Source: an uncultured Acidobacteriia bacterium
GTDB taxonomy: Bacteria > Acidobacteriota > Terriglobia > Bryobacterales > Bryobacteraceae
Length of the DNA: 64,000 bases
Direction of reading: 5' to 3'
NCBI GenBank assembly: GCA_903828455.1
Contig: CAIKMJ010000008.1
Span: 122,613 to 186,612, forward strand
Shown here: positions 52,316-60,196 of the stretch, piece after piece
Layout: the number at the start of each line of letters is the position of its first letter
Position numbering within the stretch: position 1 is the stretch's first letter
Notes under the pieces: generated by a model
What the model saw: only the letters and a program-made list of their open reading frames with translations
What the model was told of the DNA's origin: nothing
The model's database searches: none
Translations under genes and position numbers: made by a program

Positions 52316-53083
52316 ATGCTGGCGAAACGTATCATTCCGTGCCTCGACGTCACCGCGGGGCGAGTCGTAAAGGGCGTGAATTTCGTAAACCTGCGCGACG
52401 CGGGCGATCCGGTGGAACTCGCCGATCGCTACAACCAGCAGGGCGCCGACGAACTGGTGTTTCTCGATATCACCGCATCCAGCGACGCGCGCGACATCAT
52501 GGCGGACGTGGTGCTCCGTACGGCGCGCAAGGTTTTCATCCCGCTGGCCGTCGGCGGCGGCATCCGCTCGGTGGCCGACGCCCGGCAGATTCTCATGTCG
52601 GGCGCCGACAAGGTATCGGTCAACACCGCCGCCGTACGCCGGCCCGAACTGATCACCGAACTGAGCAATGAATTCGGCGCCCAGGCCGTAGTGCTGGCCA
52701 TCGACGCGCGCCGGCAGGGTCCCGGCAAGTGGCACGTTTACACACGCGGCGGCCGCGACGATGAAGGGCTCGACGTAATCCAGTGGGCGGCGCGCGGCGA
52801 AGAACTGGGCGCGGGAGAAATCCTGCTCACTTCCATGGATACCGATGGCGTGCAGACCGGCTTTGACTGCGATCTCACCAAGGCCGTCTCCAAAGCAACG
52901 CGCATCCCGATCATTGCTTCCGGCGGCGCGGGCAAGCCGGAGCACTTCGCGCGCGTGCTCACCGAAGGCCGCGCCGATGCCGCGCTGGCGGCGTCGATCT
53001 TCCACTTCGGCACCTACACGGTGAACGATCTGAAAGAGTATCTGGACCGCGAAGGCATTGAAATCAGGAAGCCACAACATTGA
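52316..53083 (+). CDS. hisF: Imidazole glycerol phosphate synthase cyclase subunit
   Basis: 255 residues. (beta/alpha)8 barrel with catalytic Asp in [18 protein letters not shown] and Asp in [15 protein letters not shown]. The phosphate loops [11 protein letters not shown] and [11 protein letters not shown] are present. Starts one base after hisH. Its stop overlaps the TTG of hisA. Confidence 0.96.
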   Translation: MLAKRIIPCLDVTAGRVVKGVNFVNLRDAGDPVELADRYNQQGADELVFLDITASSDARDIMADVVLRTARKVFIPLAVGGGIRSVADARQILMSGADKVSVNTAAVRRPELITELSNEFGAQAVVLAIDARRQGPGKWHVYTRGGRDDEGLDVIQWAARGEELGAGEILLTSMDTDGVQTGFDCDLTKAVSKATRIPIIASGGAGKPEHFARVLTEGRADAALAASIFHFGTYTVNDLKEYLDREGIEIRKPQH

Positions 53084-53778
53084 TCATTCCTTGTATCGAT
53101 TTGATGGACGGCAAGGTCGTCCAGTTAGTCCAGGGGCGCGAGAAGGCGCTCGAAGGCGATGCCCCCGAGGAAATGCTGCGTAAGTTCTCGGCATTTCCGC
53201 AGATTCAGGTAATCGACCTCGACGCCGCCATGGGGCGCGGGGCGAACGACGGGCTGGTCGAAATGCTGGCCTCGAAGGCCATGACGCGCGTCGGCGGCGG
53301 CGTGCGCACCGTGGAACGCGCAAAAACGCTGCTGCGCCAGGGCGCATTCCGCGTGATCGTGGGCACGTCAGCCTTCAGGGGCGACGGTCCGAATCATGCA
53401 TTCCTCGAAGAACTCTGCGCCGCGGTCGGACGCGACAAACTGGTGCTGGCGCTCGACTCCAAAGGCGGCCGCATCGTGGTCAAGGGCTGGCAGGAAGCGA
53501 CCTCGCTGAAGGCAGAAGAAGTGATCCGTCAGCTGGAGCCGTACTGCGAAGGCTTCCTGTGCACCTACGTCGATAAGGAAGGCATGATGCAGGGGACGGA
53601 CCTCGACTGGTTCCGCCGCCTGCGTGACGCCACGGCGCACGAGATCACCGCGGCCGGCGGCATCACCACGCTCGAAGACATCGAGGCGCTGCGCGGGATG
53701 AAGATTCACGCGGCCCTCGGGATGGCGATCTATACGGGCCGACTGGATCTGGCAAAGCTGGCGGAGATGCAGGCTTAG
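53080..53778 (+). CDS. hisA: Phosphoribosylformimino-AICAR isomerase
   Basis: 232 residues. Barrel homologue of HisF with Asp in [17 protein letters not shown] and the second Asp in [13 protein letters not shown], where the usual bacterial sequence is less conserved. Starts at TTG 53080. Gene order is hisH-hisF-hisA, the reverse of the common hisA-hisF. Followed by a repeat array, with no other his gene after it. Confidence 0.9.
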   Translation: MIIPCIDLMDGKVVQLVQGREKALEGDAPEEMLRKFSAFPQIQVIDLDAAMGRGANDGLVEMLASKAMTRVGGGVRTVERAKTLLRQGAFRVIVGTSAFRGDGPNHAFLEELCAAVGRDKLVLALDSKGGRIVVKGWQEATSLKAEEVIRQLEPYCEGFLCTYVDKEGMMQGTDLDWFRRLRDATAHEITAAGGITTLEDIEALRGMKIHAALGMAIYTGRLDLAKLAEMQA

Positions 53779-53788
53779 ATCCGGCGCC

Positions 53789-53840
53789 GCGCTGCTTGTC
53801 CGCGCTGCCTGCCCGCGCTGCTTGGCCGCGCTGCCTGCCC
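53789..53840 (+). repeat. Four 13-bp GC-rich repeats after hisA
   Basis: GCGCTGC(C/T)TG(C/T)CC-type units at 53789, 53802, 53815 and 53828, starting 11 bases past the stop codon. They precede the YncE-like gene by about 70 bases. Confidence 0.85.
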
Positions 53841-53911
53841 GGCTGCAACAGAAATCCCGGCGCACCTGATAGAATCCGACTCTTGAAAGGCTGCCTTCTC
53901 CGGCGTCACCC

Positions 53912-54946
53912 ATGAATTCCAGATTCCTCGTCTTGCTCGCCGCACTTTTCGTGCCGCAGTTTATCGCCGCGCAGAATGCGCCCTATCGGTTCGTGAAGGA
54001 GATTCCCGTTGCCGGCGATACGGGCTTCGATTATTTATCGGTCGACCCCGCCGCGCATCGCCTCTTCGTCTCGCACGGCACGCAGATTGTCGTGATCGAC
54101 ACCACGACCGACAAAATCGTGGGCGAGATCGGAGATGTAACCGGCGTTCACGGCCTCACGCTCGGCAAGGACCTCGGGCTCGGATTCACGGCGAACGGCG
54201 GCGAAGATACCGTCGGCACCGTGGACCTCGCCACCCTGAAGACCATCCGCAAAGTCAAAGCCGGCAAGGATCCGGACACCATCGCCTACGATCCGGTCCA
54301 TCACAACGTTTACGCGTTTAACAAGGGCGACGGAATGGCGACGGTCTTCGAGGCGAAGAGTGGCGCGCCGGTCGCAACCTTTGCGCTCGGCGGAATCCCG
54401 CAGGCCACGGTGGTCGATGCACAACGCGGCCGAGTCTACGTGAATCTGCAGGATAAGAATGCCATCGCCGTTATCGATACGGCCACCCATCAGTTAAAAG
54501 ACACGTGGTCGATCGAACCGGGCGAGAACCAGTCCGGCCTCGCCATCGACCTTGTGAATCAGCGGCTCTTCGTCGGTTGCCGCAACAAACTCATGGTCAT
54601 GGTCGATGCCACCAGCGGCAAAGTGCTGGCCACCGTTCCCATCGGAGCCGGTGTGGACGCCTCCGGCTTCGACCCCGGCACAATGCTGGCCTTCAGTTCC
54701 ACCGGCGGCGACGGAACCGTCACCATCGCGCACGAAGACTCGCCCTCGAAGCTCACCGTAGTGCAGACCCTCGCCACCAAACCCGGCGCGCGCACCATGA
54801 CGGTGGATCCGCTAACGCACCGCATCTACCTCGCCGTGCCGGATTTCGAACCGGTTGCGCCCGGACAAACGGGGCGTCCCAAAACCATACCCGGCACCTT
54901 CCGCGTGCTGGTCTACGAATTGACGGCTGGAACCGCCGCGCGTTAA
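53912..54946 (+). CDS. Secreted YncE-like beta-propeller protein
   Basis: 344 residues with a signal peptide (FVPQFIAAQ). The repeat blades (FDYLSVDPAAHRLFVSHGTQIVVID, DTIAYDPVHHNVYAFNKG, VVDAQRGRVYVNLQDKNAIAVID, GLAIDLVNQRLFVGCRNKLMVMVD, TMTVDPLTHRIYLAV) are the YncE/40-residue YVTN-like type. Such propellers bind surface ligands or DNA in other bacteria; role here unknown. A TAGAAT near 53870 is a candidate -10. Confidence 0.85.
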   Translation: MNSRFLVLLAALFVPQFIAAQNAPYRFVKEIPVAGDTGFDYLSVDPAAHRLFVSHGTQIVVIDTTTDKIVGEIGDVTGVHGLTLGKDLGLGFTANGGEDTVGTVDLATLKTIRKVKAGKDPDTIAYDPVHHNVYAFNKGDGMATVFEAKSGAPVATFALGGIPQATVVDAQRGRVYVNLQDKNAIAVIDTATHQLKDTWSIEPGENQSGLAIDLVNQRLFVGCRNKLMVMVDATSGKVLATVPIGAGVDASGFDPGTMLAFSSTGGDGTVTIAHEDSPSKLTVVQTLATKPGARTMTVDPLTHRIYLAVPDFEPVAPGQTGRPKTIPGTFRVLVYELTAGTAAR

Positions 54947-55017
54947 GCACGGCCCGGTGGACCGTCGGGAACAACACGGCGGAAAAATTCCGGCGCACGC
55001 CGGAACCCGTCGCAAGC

Positions 55018-55062
55018 CGTGTAAATCCAACCTGTGTAAACCCAACCTGTATAAAATAGGGG
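55018..55062 (+). repeat. Dispersed 15-bp repeats, third copy of the family
   Basis: Units at 55018-55032, 55033-55047 and 55048-55062, consensus TGTGTAAACCCAACC. This matches the 15-bp units at 24567 and 26164. The last unit contains TATAAA and ends near GGGGAGG, likely the -10 and ribosome site of the next gene. Confidence 0.75.
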
Positions 55063-55083
55063 AGGTTGCCGAATCCTCTTTCC

Positions 55084-57018
55084 ATGTTTGCAAGCAGGAT
55101 AAACGTTCGCCGGATGACAATCCTGTGCGCATGGTTCGCACTTGCGGGCCCGGCACATGCCGACTGGCGTCCGCTCGGCCCCTTCGGCGGCGGCGCCGAG
55201 GTTGTCCGCACACTGCCAGGCGCCAAAGATCAACTGGTCGCCGCCACGCGCACCGGTCTTCTGTTCCGTTCGAGCAACGGCGGCGCATCGTGGAGCAATC
55301 TTCCCTTCCCCGCGCAGACTGCCGGCGTGCTGCACGCGCTCGAGGTCGATCCCCGCTCCGGCGCCGTCTGGTACGCCGGCGTTGAAGGCAACAACAAGCC
55401 TCAGTCAGGTGTGTACAAAACCACCGACTCGGGCACATCCTGGACGCAACTGGAACTGATCAAAGGCATCGCCATCTGGTCGCTCGCCTTTTCGCCCTCC
55501 AATCCCGATGTCATGGCCGCCGGCGCGGATGACGGCATCTATCTCACACGCGACGCCGGCGCTACCTGGAAACTGATTTCCCCCGAGGGCGATCCCGAAC
55601 TCCGGCCCGTGGTCTCGCTCGCCTTCGACCCGCTGAACGACCGCATACTGTACGCCGGCACCACGCACCTGCCCTGGCGAACCGCCGATGGCGGCGCCAC
55701 CTGGGAATCCATCCACACCGGCATGATTGACGATTCCGATGTCTTCAGCATCGCCGTCGACCCCCACCAGCCGAAGCGCGTGCTCGCCAGCGCCTGCAGC
55801 GGCGCCTATGCCAGCCACGACGCCGCCGGCCACTGGAAGCGCCTCGAAACGCCGGCCGGCGCCTTCCGCACCTACTTTATTGCGATGGACCCGCGCCGCC
55901 CCGACACCGTCTTCGCCGGCACCACCAGCGGCTTGCTGAAGTCGCTGAACGACGGCGTCACGTGGCGCAAGGTGAGCGAACATGCCGTGAAGTCCATCGC
56001 CTTCGATCGTTACTCGCCGGCCAGGCTTTTCTTCGCCTCCGTTGACGCTGGTCTGCTGCTGAGCACCGATGGTGGCGACACGCTGCGCGAATCGAACGTC
56101 GGCTTCACCAACGGCACTTTTACCAGCCTCGCCGGCGCGGGCAGCACGCTTTACGTCACCGGCCTCGACGATGTGTACCGGACCGACAACCTGGCGCTGC
56201 GCTGGCAGAACGTGGGCCTGCAGTCTCCCGCGCCCCGCGCAACAGCCGCGCGAAACGGCGGCGCGGCCGGCGAATCCACCAGCCGGCAATTGCTGCTCGT
56301 CTCCGCCGTGCCCAATGCCCCTCGAGCGCTGCTCGGCGCCGGATATCACGGCCTGTTCGAGTCAGGCGATTCCGGTAAAACCTGGCAGCCCCGTAAAGGG
56401 CTTCCGGACGACATTCGCATCCGGGCCTTATTGCCCACCGCGCGCGGCGTCGTGCTCGCCGGCACCGACCAGGGTTTGTTCCGCGGCGACGCTTCCGGCA
56501 TGTGGAGCCGCGTATCGGCCACTGCCGTCGAATCGGTGCAGGCGGCCGGTCCCCGTAAGATTTCAGCGATTGGCCGCTCCACGGCGCTGGTCAGCGAGGA
56601 CGAAGGCCTGACCTGGCGACAGTGCGCCGTTCCCGGCAACGGGGTGGCGTGGTACGGATTTTCGCTTAGCCCGGAGTCCGACTCCGAATCCGTTGCTCTG
56701 GCGGCGACTTCTCAGGGGTTGTATCGGTCGCTCGATAGCTGCCAGTCCTGGGAACTCGTCAGGGGCGGTCTGGAACAGGCGACTACCGAAGCCGTGCTTT
56801 TTCACCCCACCCGTCCGCACGAAGCCTATGTGGCGCAGGGCGGTAAAGTATTTCGTTCCAACGACAACGGGGCCACGTGGTGGCCCATCGACGACGATGC
56901 CGCGCCATCCCTCTGGCCGTCCTCGCTCCTGATCCTGCCCGCGGCACCCGACCGCCTCTTTGCTCTGGTCCCTGGCCGGGGTGTTTTTTCCACCACCGCC
57001 GCGGCTCCGGCGCCGTAA
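55084..57018 (+). CDS. Secreted BNR/sortilin-like repeat propeller protein
   Basis: 644 residues with a signal peptide (LAGPAHA). It is built from many repeats with the BNR/Asp-box pattern S-x-D-x-G-x-T-W (NGGASWSNLP, DSGTSWTQLE, DAGATWKLIS, DGGATWESIH, NDGVTWRKVS, DSGKTWQPRK, DEGLTWRQCA, DNGATWWPID), giving one or two beta-propellers. This fold occurs in sialidases, sortilin and YCF48; without catalytic Arg/Glu residues identifiable, a ligand-binding or assembly role is as likely as an enzyme. The ATG 55084 is chosen for its signal peptide. Confidence 0.82.
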   Translation: MFASRINVRRMTILCAWFALAGPAHADWRPLGPFGGGAEVVRTLPGAKDQLVAATRTGLLFRSSNGGASWSNLPFPAQTAGVLHALEVDPRSGAVWYAGVEGNNKPQSGVYKTTDSGTSWTQLELIKGIAIWSLAFSPSNPDVMAAGADDGIYLTRDAGATWKLISPEGDPELRPVVSLAFDPLNDRILYAGTTHLPWRTADGGATWESIHTGMIDDSDVFSIAVDPHQPKRVLASACSGAYASHDAAGHWKRLETPAGAFRTYFIAMDPRRPDTVFAGTTSGLLKSLNDGVTWRKVSEHAVKSIAFDRYSPARLFFASVDAGLLLSTDGGDTLRESNVGFTNGTFTSLAGAGSTLYVTGLDDVYRTDNLALRWQNVGLQSPAPRATAARNGGAAGESTSRQLLLVSAVPNAPRALLGAGYHGLFESGDSGKTWQPRKGLPDDIRIRALLPTARGVVLAGTDQGLFRGDASGMWSRVSATAVESVQAAGPRKISAIGRSTALVSEDEGLTWRQCAVPGNGVAWYGFSLSPESDSESVALAATSQGLYRSLDSCQSWELVRGGLEQATTEAVLFHPTRPHEAYVAQGGKVFRSNDNGATWWPIDDDAAPSLWPSSLLILPAAPDRLFALVPGRGVFSTTAAAPAP

Positions 57019-57067
57019 CTGAAAATACATTGTATTGACAATGAAGAGATGAGAGAAGAAGATTAAA

Positions 57068-58927
57068 ATGATAACTATGCGGCAAATACAGCAGCTTCAC
57101 AGGTTTCGGGGGCGGTCCGCGCTGATTTTCCTCGCGCTGGCTCAAACGCTTTCCGTCTCAGCTTTCGCGCAGAATGCGGCGAAGGGCATCGATGCGGGCG
57201 GTTACTCGCTCATTGACTACGGCGTGTTCGCGGGGAATCAGTGGTATCAGTTCCTCCAGAGCAACAACACGCCGCCCAGCAAATTGCTGAACGGCCCCGT
57301 CATCGGCGCACGGATTACCGGCAATTTCTGGAATTACGTTTCGCTCGAAGAAATCATCAGCGTTTCGCGCAACCGCGGCAACTTCCTGCCCTCCGGCAAC
57401 AGCAATTACGCCGGCATTGGAACCTACGGGACCACCGTCGGCGTGTTGGGTGATTTCCACCTCACGCCCCGTACGGCAAAATACCGGCCCTACGGTGCCA
57501 TTGGTGCCGGTTATGCCAGCTACCAGGCCCACGGCAACATGGCTCCGCCCCAGGGTCCGGGGCCGTTCAACTATCCCTACACCATCGGTCATTCCGGCAG
57601 CCCGGCGCTGCTCTACGGCGTGGGTCTGAAAGTGAACAGCAGCAAAAAGATTGCGTACCGCATCGACCTGCTGGGCAAGTTCACCAAGGCTGCCACGTTC
57701 GATCTGCCGGTCAGCCCGACCAGCGCCCTGTTTGCCAGCCCGGCCTCCGGCAATCTCTACGTGCCGCACAAGAAGCAGAGCGGTATCGCGCTGACCATCG
57801 GCCTCGATTTCCGCACCGATTACAAGGAACCGCCGGCACCCCGCGTGGAAGCTGCTCCGGCTCCCCCGCCGCCCCCGCCGCCGCCGCCGCCCGTCCAGGT
57901 AAAGGCGATCACCGGTGCGCATGATGTTTGCGCCGGCGACAACATCACCCTGACCTCCGGCGCCACCGGTGGCGCTCCGGGTTCCACGATCACTTATCAG
58001 TGGATGGTCAACGGCGCTCCCGTTGCCGGTGCAACCGGCGCGACCTTTAACCTGCCCACCGCCGGCACCTCCGGCGCCAAGTCGGTCACCGTTCGCGCCA
58101 GCGCCGGTGCGCTCAATGCCACTTCCGGTGCAGTCACCGTCAACGTGATGGCTTTGATGCCGCCGACCATCACCTTTGCCGTGAATCCCACCACGGTGGA
58201 ATTCGGTGGCGCCTCGATTCCGCTGGCCGCTCGCGCCGCGGCTCCGAACGCCTGCAACGGCAACCTGACCATCGCCTACAGCGGCGAAGGCGTGACCGGC
58301 AGCAACTTCAATCCGGGCGCGGTCAGCGGCTTCGACCAGACCAACCGGCTGGCGCAGCAGACCCGCACCATCCCGCTCACCGCCACGGCAACCGACGCGC
58401 ACAACCAGACCGCGCGCGCCTCGGCCAACGTCACGGTAACCCTGAAGCCGGTGGCAGCCCGCACCGACATCGTGTTCCCCAACCACAGCGCCCGCGTGAA
58501 CAACGCGGCCAAGCGCTACCTGCTCGAAACGCTGACTCCGAAGCTGAAGGCCGATCCGAACTCCTCGGTCATCCTCGTCGGGCATCGTGACGCGAGCGAA
58601 AAGACTAAGGCCGACGCCACTCTCGGAACCACTCGCGTGAATAACGCGGCAGCCGTCCTGAGCGCTGGAACCGGCGTTTGCGGTTCGCTCGATCTCAGCC
58701 GCGTGCAGGTGAAGGACGCCGGCGCGGACGAGTCCCCCGCACCCGCACCGTTCGGCGACGCTTCGGTGAAAGAAAAGACCGGCCAGGCGATTACCGCAAC
58801 CGACAAGCGCGCTCCGTATCGCCGGGTGGAAGTCTGGTTCGTTCCGGGCAGCGCCGATAAGCCGGCGGTGAACGGTCTCGGACCGGCTCCGGCCGCAGCC
58901 ATCAAGAAGCTCGGCTGCCCCAAATAA
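57068..58927 (+). CDS. Outer-membrane barrel with Ig-like domains and OmpA-like end
   Basis: 619 residues. Signal peptide (SVSAFAQ), then an eight-strand-type small barrel (about 40-255, YSLIDYGVFAGNQW, YRPYGAIGAGYASY), a run of about ten Pro (280-290) as hinge, one or two Ig/PKD-like domains (300-470), and an OmpA-like C-terminal region (DIVFPNHSARVNNAAKRYL, LVGHRDASEK) that is degenerate: the usual peptidoglycan-binding Asp/Arg are not clear. It may link outer membrane to cell wall or be a surface receptor. Preceded by a possible GAGAAGAAG ribosome site. Confidence 0.82.
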   Translation: MITMRQIQQLHRFRGRSALIFLALAQTLSVSAFAQNAAKGIDAGGYSLIDYGVFAGNQWYQFLQSNNTPPSKLLNGPVIGARITGNFWNYVSLEEIISVSRNRGNFLPSGNSNYAGIGTYGTTVGVLGDFHLTPRTAKYRPYGAIGAGYASYQAHGNMAPPQGPGPFNYPYTIGHSGSPALLYGVGLKVNSSKKIAYRIDLLGKFTKAATFDLPVSPTSALFASPASGNLYVPHKKQSGIALTIGLDFRTDYKEPPAPRVEAAPAPPPPPPPPPPVQVKAITGAHDVCAGDNITLTSGATGGAPGSTITYQWMVNGAPVAGATGATFNLPTAGTSGAKSVTVRASAGALNATSGAVTVNVMALMPPTITFAVNPTTVEFGGASIPLAARAAAPNACNGNLTIAYSGEGVTGSNFNPGAVSGFDQTNRLAQQTRTIPLTATATDAHNQTARASANVTVTLKPVAARTDIVFPNHSARVNNAAKRYLLETLTPKLKADPNSSVILVGHRDASEKTKADATLGTTRVNNAAAVLSAGTGVCGSLDLSRVQVKDAGADESPAPAPFGDASVKEKTGQAITATDKRAPYRRVEVWFVPGSADKPAVNGLGPAPAAAIKKLGCPK

Positions 58928-58988
58928 GCATGATCCTGCGGCGCTCCGCCTGACATCGGGTGGAGCGCCTCGGGCGAATTTCGACAAC

Positions 58989-59036
58989 GGCCGCAAAGCT
59001 GGTCCCTCGGGACGGGTTTTGCGGCCTTTGTTCTTT
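58989..59036 (+). terminator. Intrinsic terminator after the OmpA-like gene
   Basis: GGCCGCAAA at 58989-58997 pairs with TTTGCGGCC at 59018-59026, with a nested GTCCC/GGGAC hairpin, followed by TTTGTTCTTT. Confidence 0.8.
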
Positions 59037-59083
59037 CGGCCCCCGATTTTGCCACGGCAGCAACCTTTCGGACATACTGAAGA

Positions 59084-60166
59084 TTGACGCGAATCCTGGC
59101 CATTGAAAGCTCCTGCGACGAAACCGCCGCCGCCATTCTCGAAGGCGAGACGCGCGTGCTCTCCTCTGTTGTTGCCAGCCAGATGGTACACGGCAAGTAC
59201 GGCGGCGTGGTGCCGGAACTGGCCTCGCGCGAACATCTGCGCGCCATCGTCCCGGTCGTGCGGGAAGCTCTGGAGACCGCCGGCCTCAAATTCACCGATC
59301 TCGACGCCGTCGCCGCCACCTCCGGCCCCGGACTCGCCGGATCGCTGCTGGTCGGCCTCACCTACGCCAAGGCCATTTCCTTCGCCACCGGCATTCCTCT
59401 CATCGCCGTGAACCACATTGAAGGCCACATCCACGCAGTCATTCTCGAAGCCGCCGCCGCGGGAAAGCCGGTCGAATTTCCTGCCCTCGCGCTCATCGTC
59501 AGCGGCGGCCACACCCACCTGTTCGAAGCGCGCGAACCCGGCAGCTACCGTCTGCTCGGCCGCACGCGCGACGACGCCGCCGGCGAGGCCTTCGACAAGG
59601 TCGCCAAACTGCTCGGCTTCGGCTACCCTGGCGGACCGGTCATCGATCTTCTCGCGCCCCGCGGCAACGCCCTCGCCATTCGCTTCACGCCGGCCAACAT
59701 GAAAGGCAACAAGCTCGACTTCAGCTTCAGCGGCCTCAAGACCGCCGTCCTCCGCTGGGTCGAGGCGCGCGACATGGAGGCCGAAATCGCCGCCCGCAAG
59801 GCGCTCCTGCGCGGCAATCCAAAGCCCTCGCTCGAGGAATGGCTCGCCGTCACGCCGCCGGCTACGCTCGATCTCGTGGCCAGCTTCCAGCACACCGTCA
59901 TCGGCGAACTCCTGCGCCACGCCGCCCGTGCCGCCGAATCGCTGGAAGGCGCGCGCTCGCTCATCATCTCCGGCGGCGTCGCCTGCAATTCCGGACTCCG
60001 CGCCGCGGCCACGCAGCACGCTGTCGGCGTGCCCGTCTACTTCCCCACCCGCGCGCTTTCCACCGACAACGCCGTCATGATCGCCGCCGCCGCGTATCCC
60101 CTCTTTCGCGCCGGAAAATTCGCCTCCCTCGAAATCGCCGCCGAACCCAATCTGGCCCTCGCCTGA
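59084..60166 (+). CDS. tsaD: tRNA threonylcarbamoyladenosine transferase subunit
   Basis: 360 residues. Transfers threonylcarbamoyl to A37 of ANN-reading tRNAs with TsaB and TsaE. Zinc/iron His residues in NHIEGHIHA (His111, His115); nucleotide site [22 protein letters not shown], and the closing STDNAVMIA. Start TTG 59084, because [15 protein letters not shown] is the family N-terminus. Followed by polA in 30 bases. Confidence 0.95.
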   Translation: MTRILAIESSCDETAAAILEGETRVLSSVVASQMVHGKYGGVVPELASREHLRAIVPVVREALETAGLKFTDLDAVAATSGPGLAGSLLVGLTYAKAISFATGIPLIAVNHIEGHIHAVILEAAAAGKPVEFPALALIVSGGHTHLFEAREPGSYRLLGRTRDDAAGEAFDKVAKLLGFGYPGGPVIDLLAPRGNALAIRFTPANMKGNKLDFSFSGLKTAVLRWVEARDMEAEIAARKALLRGNPKPSLEEWLAVTPPATLDLVASFQHTVIGELLRHAARAAESLEGARSLIISGGVACNSGLRAAATQHAVGVPVYFPTRALSTDNAVMIAAAAYPLFRAGKFASLEIAAEPNLALA

Positions 60167-60196
60167 CGCCGCATCACATCCGCTATCATTGCCGCA

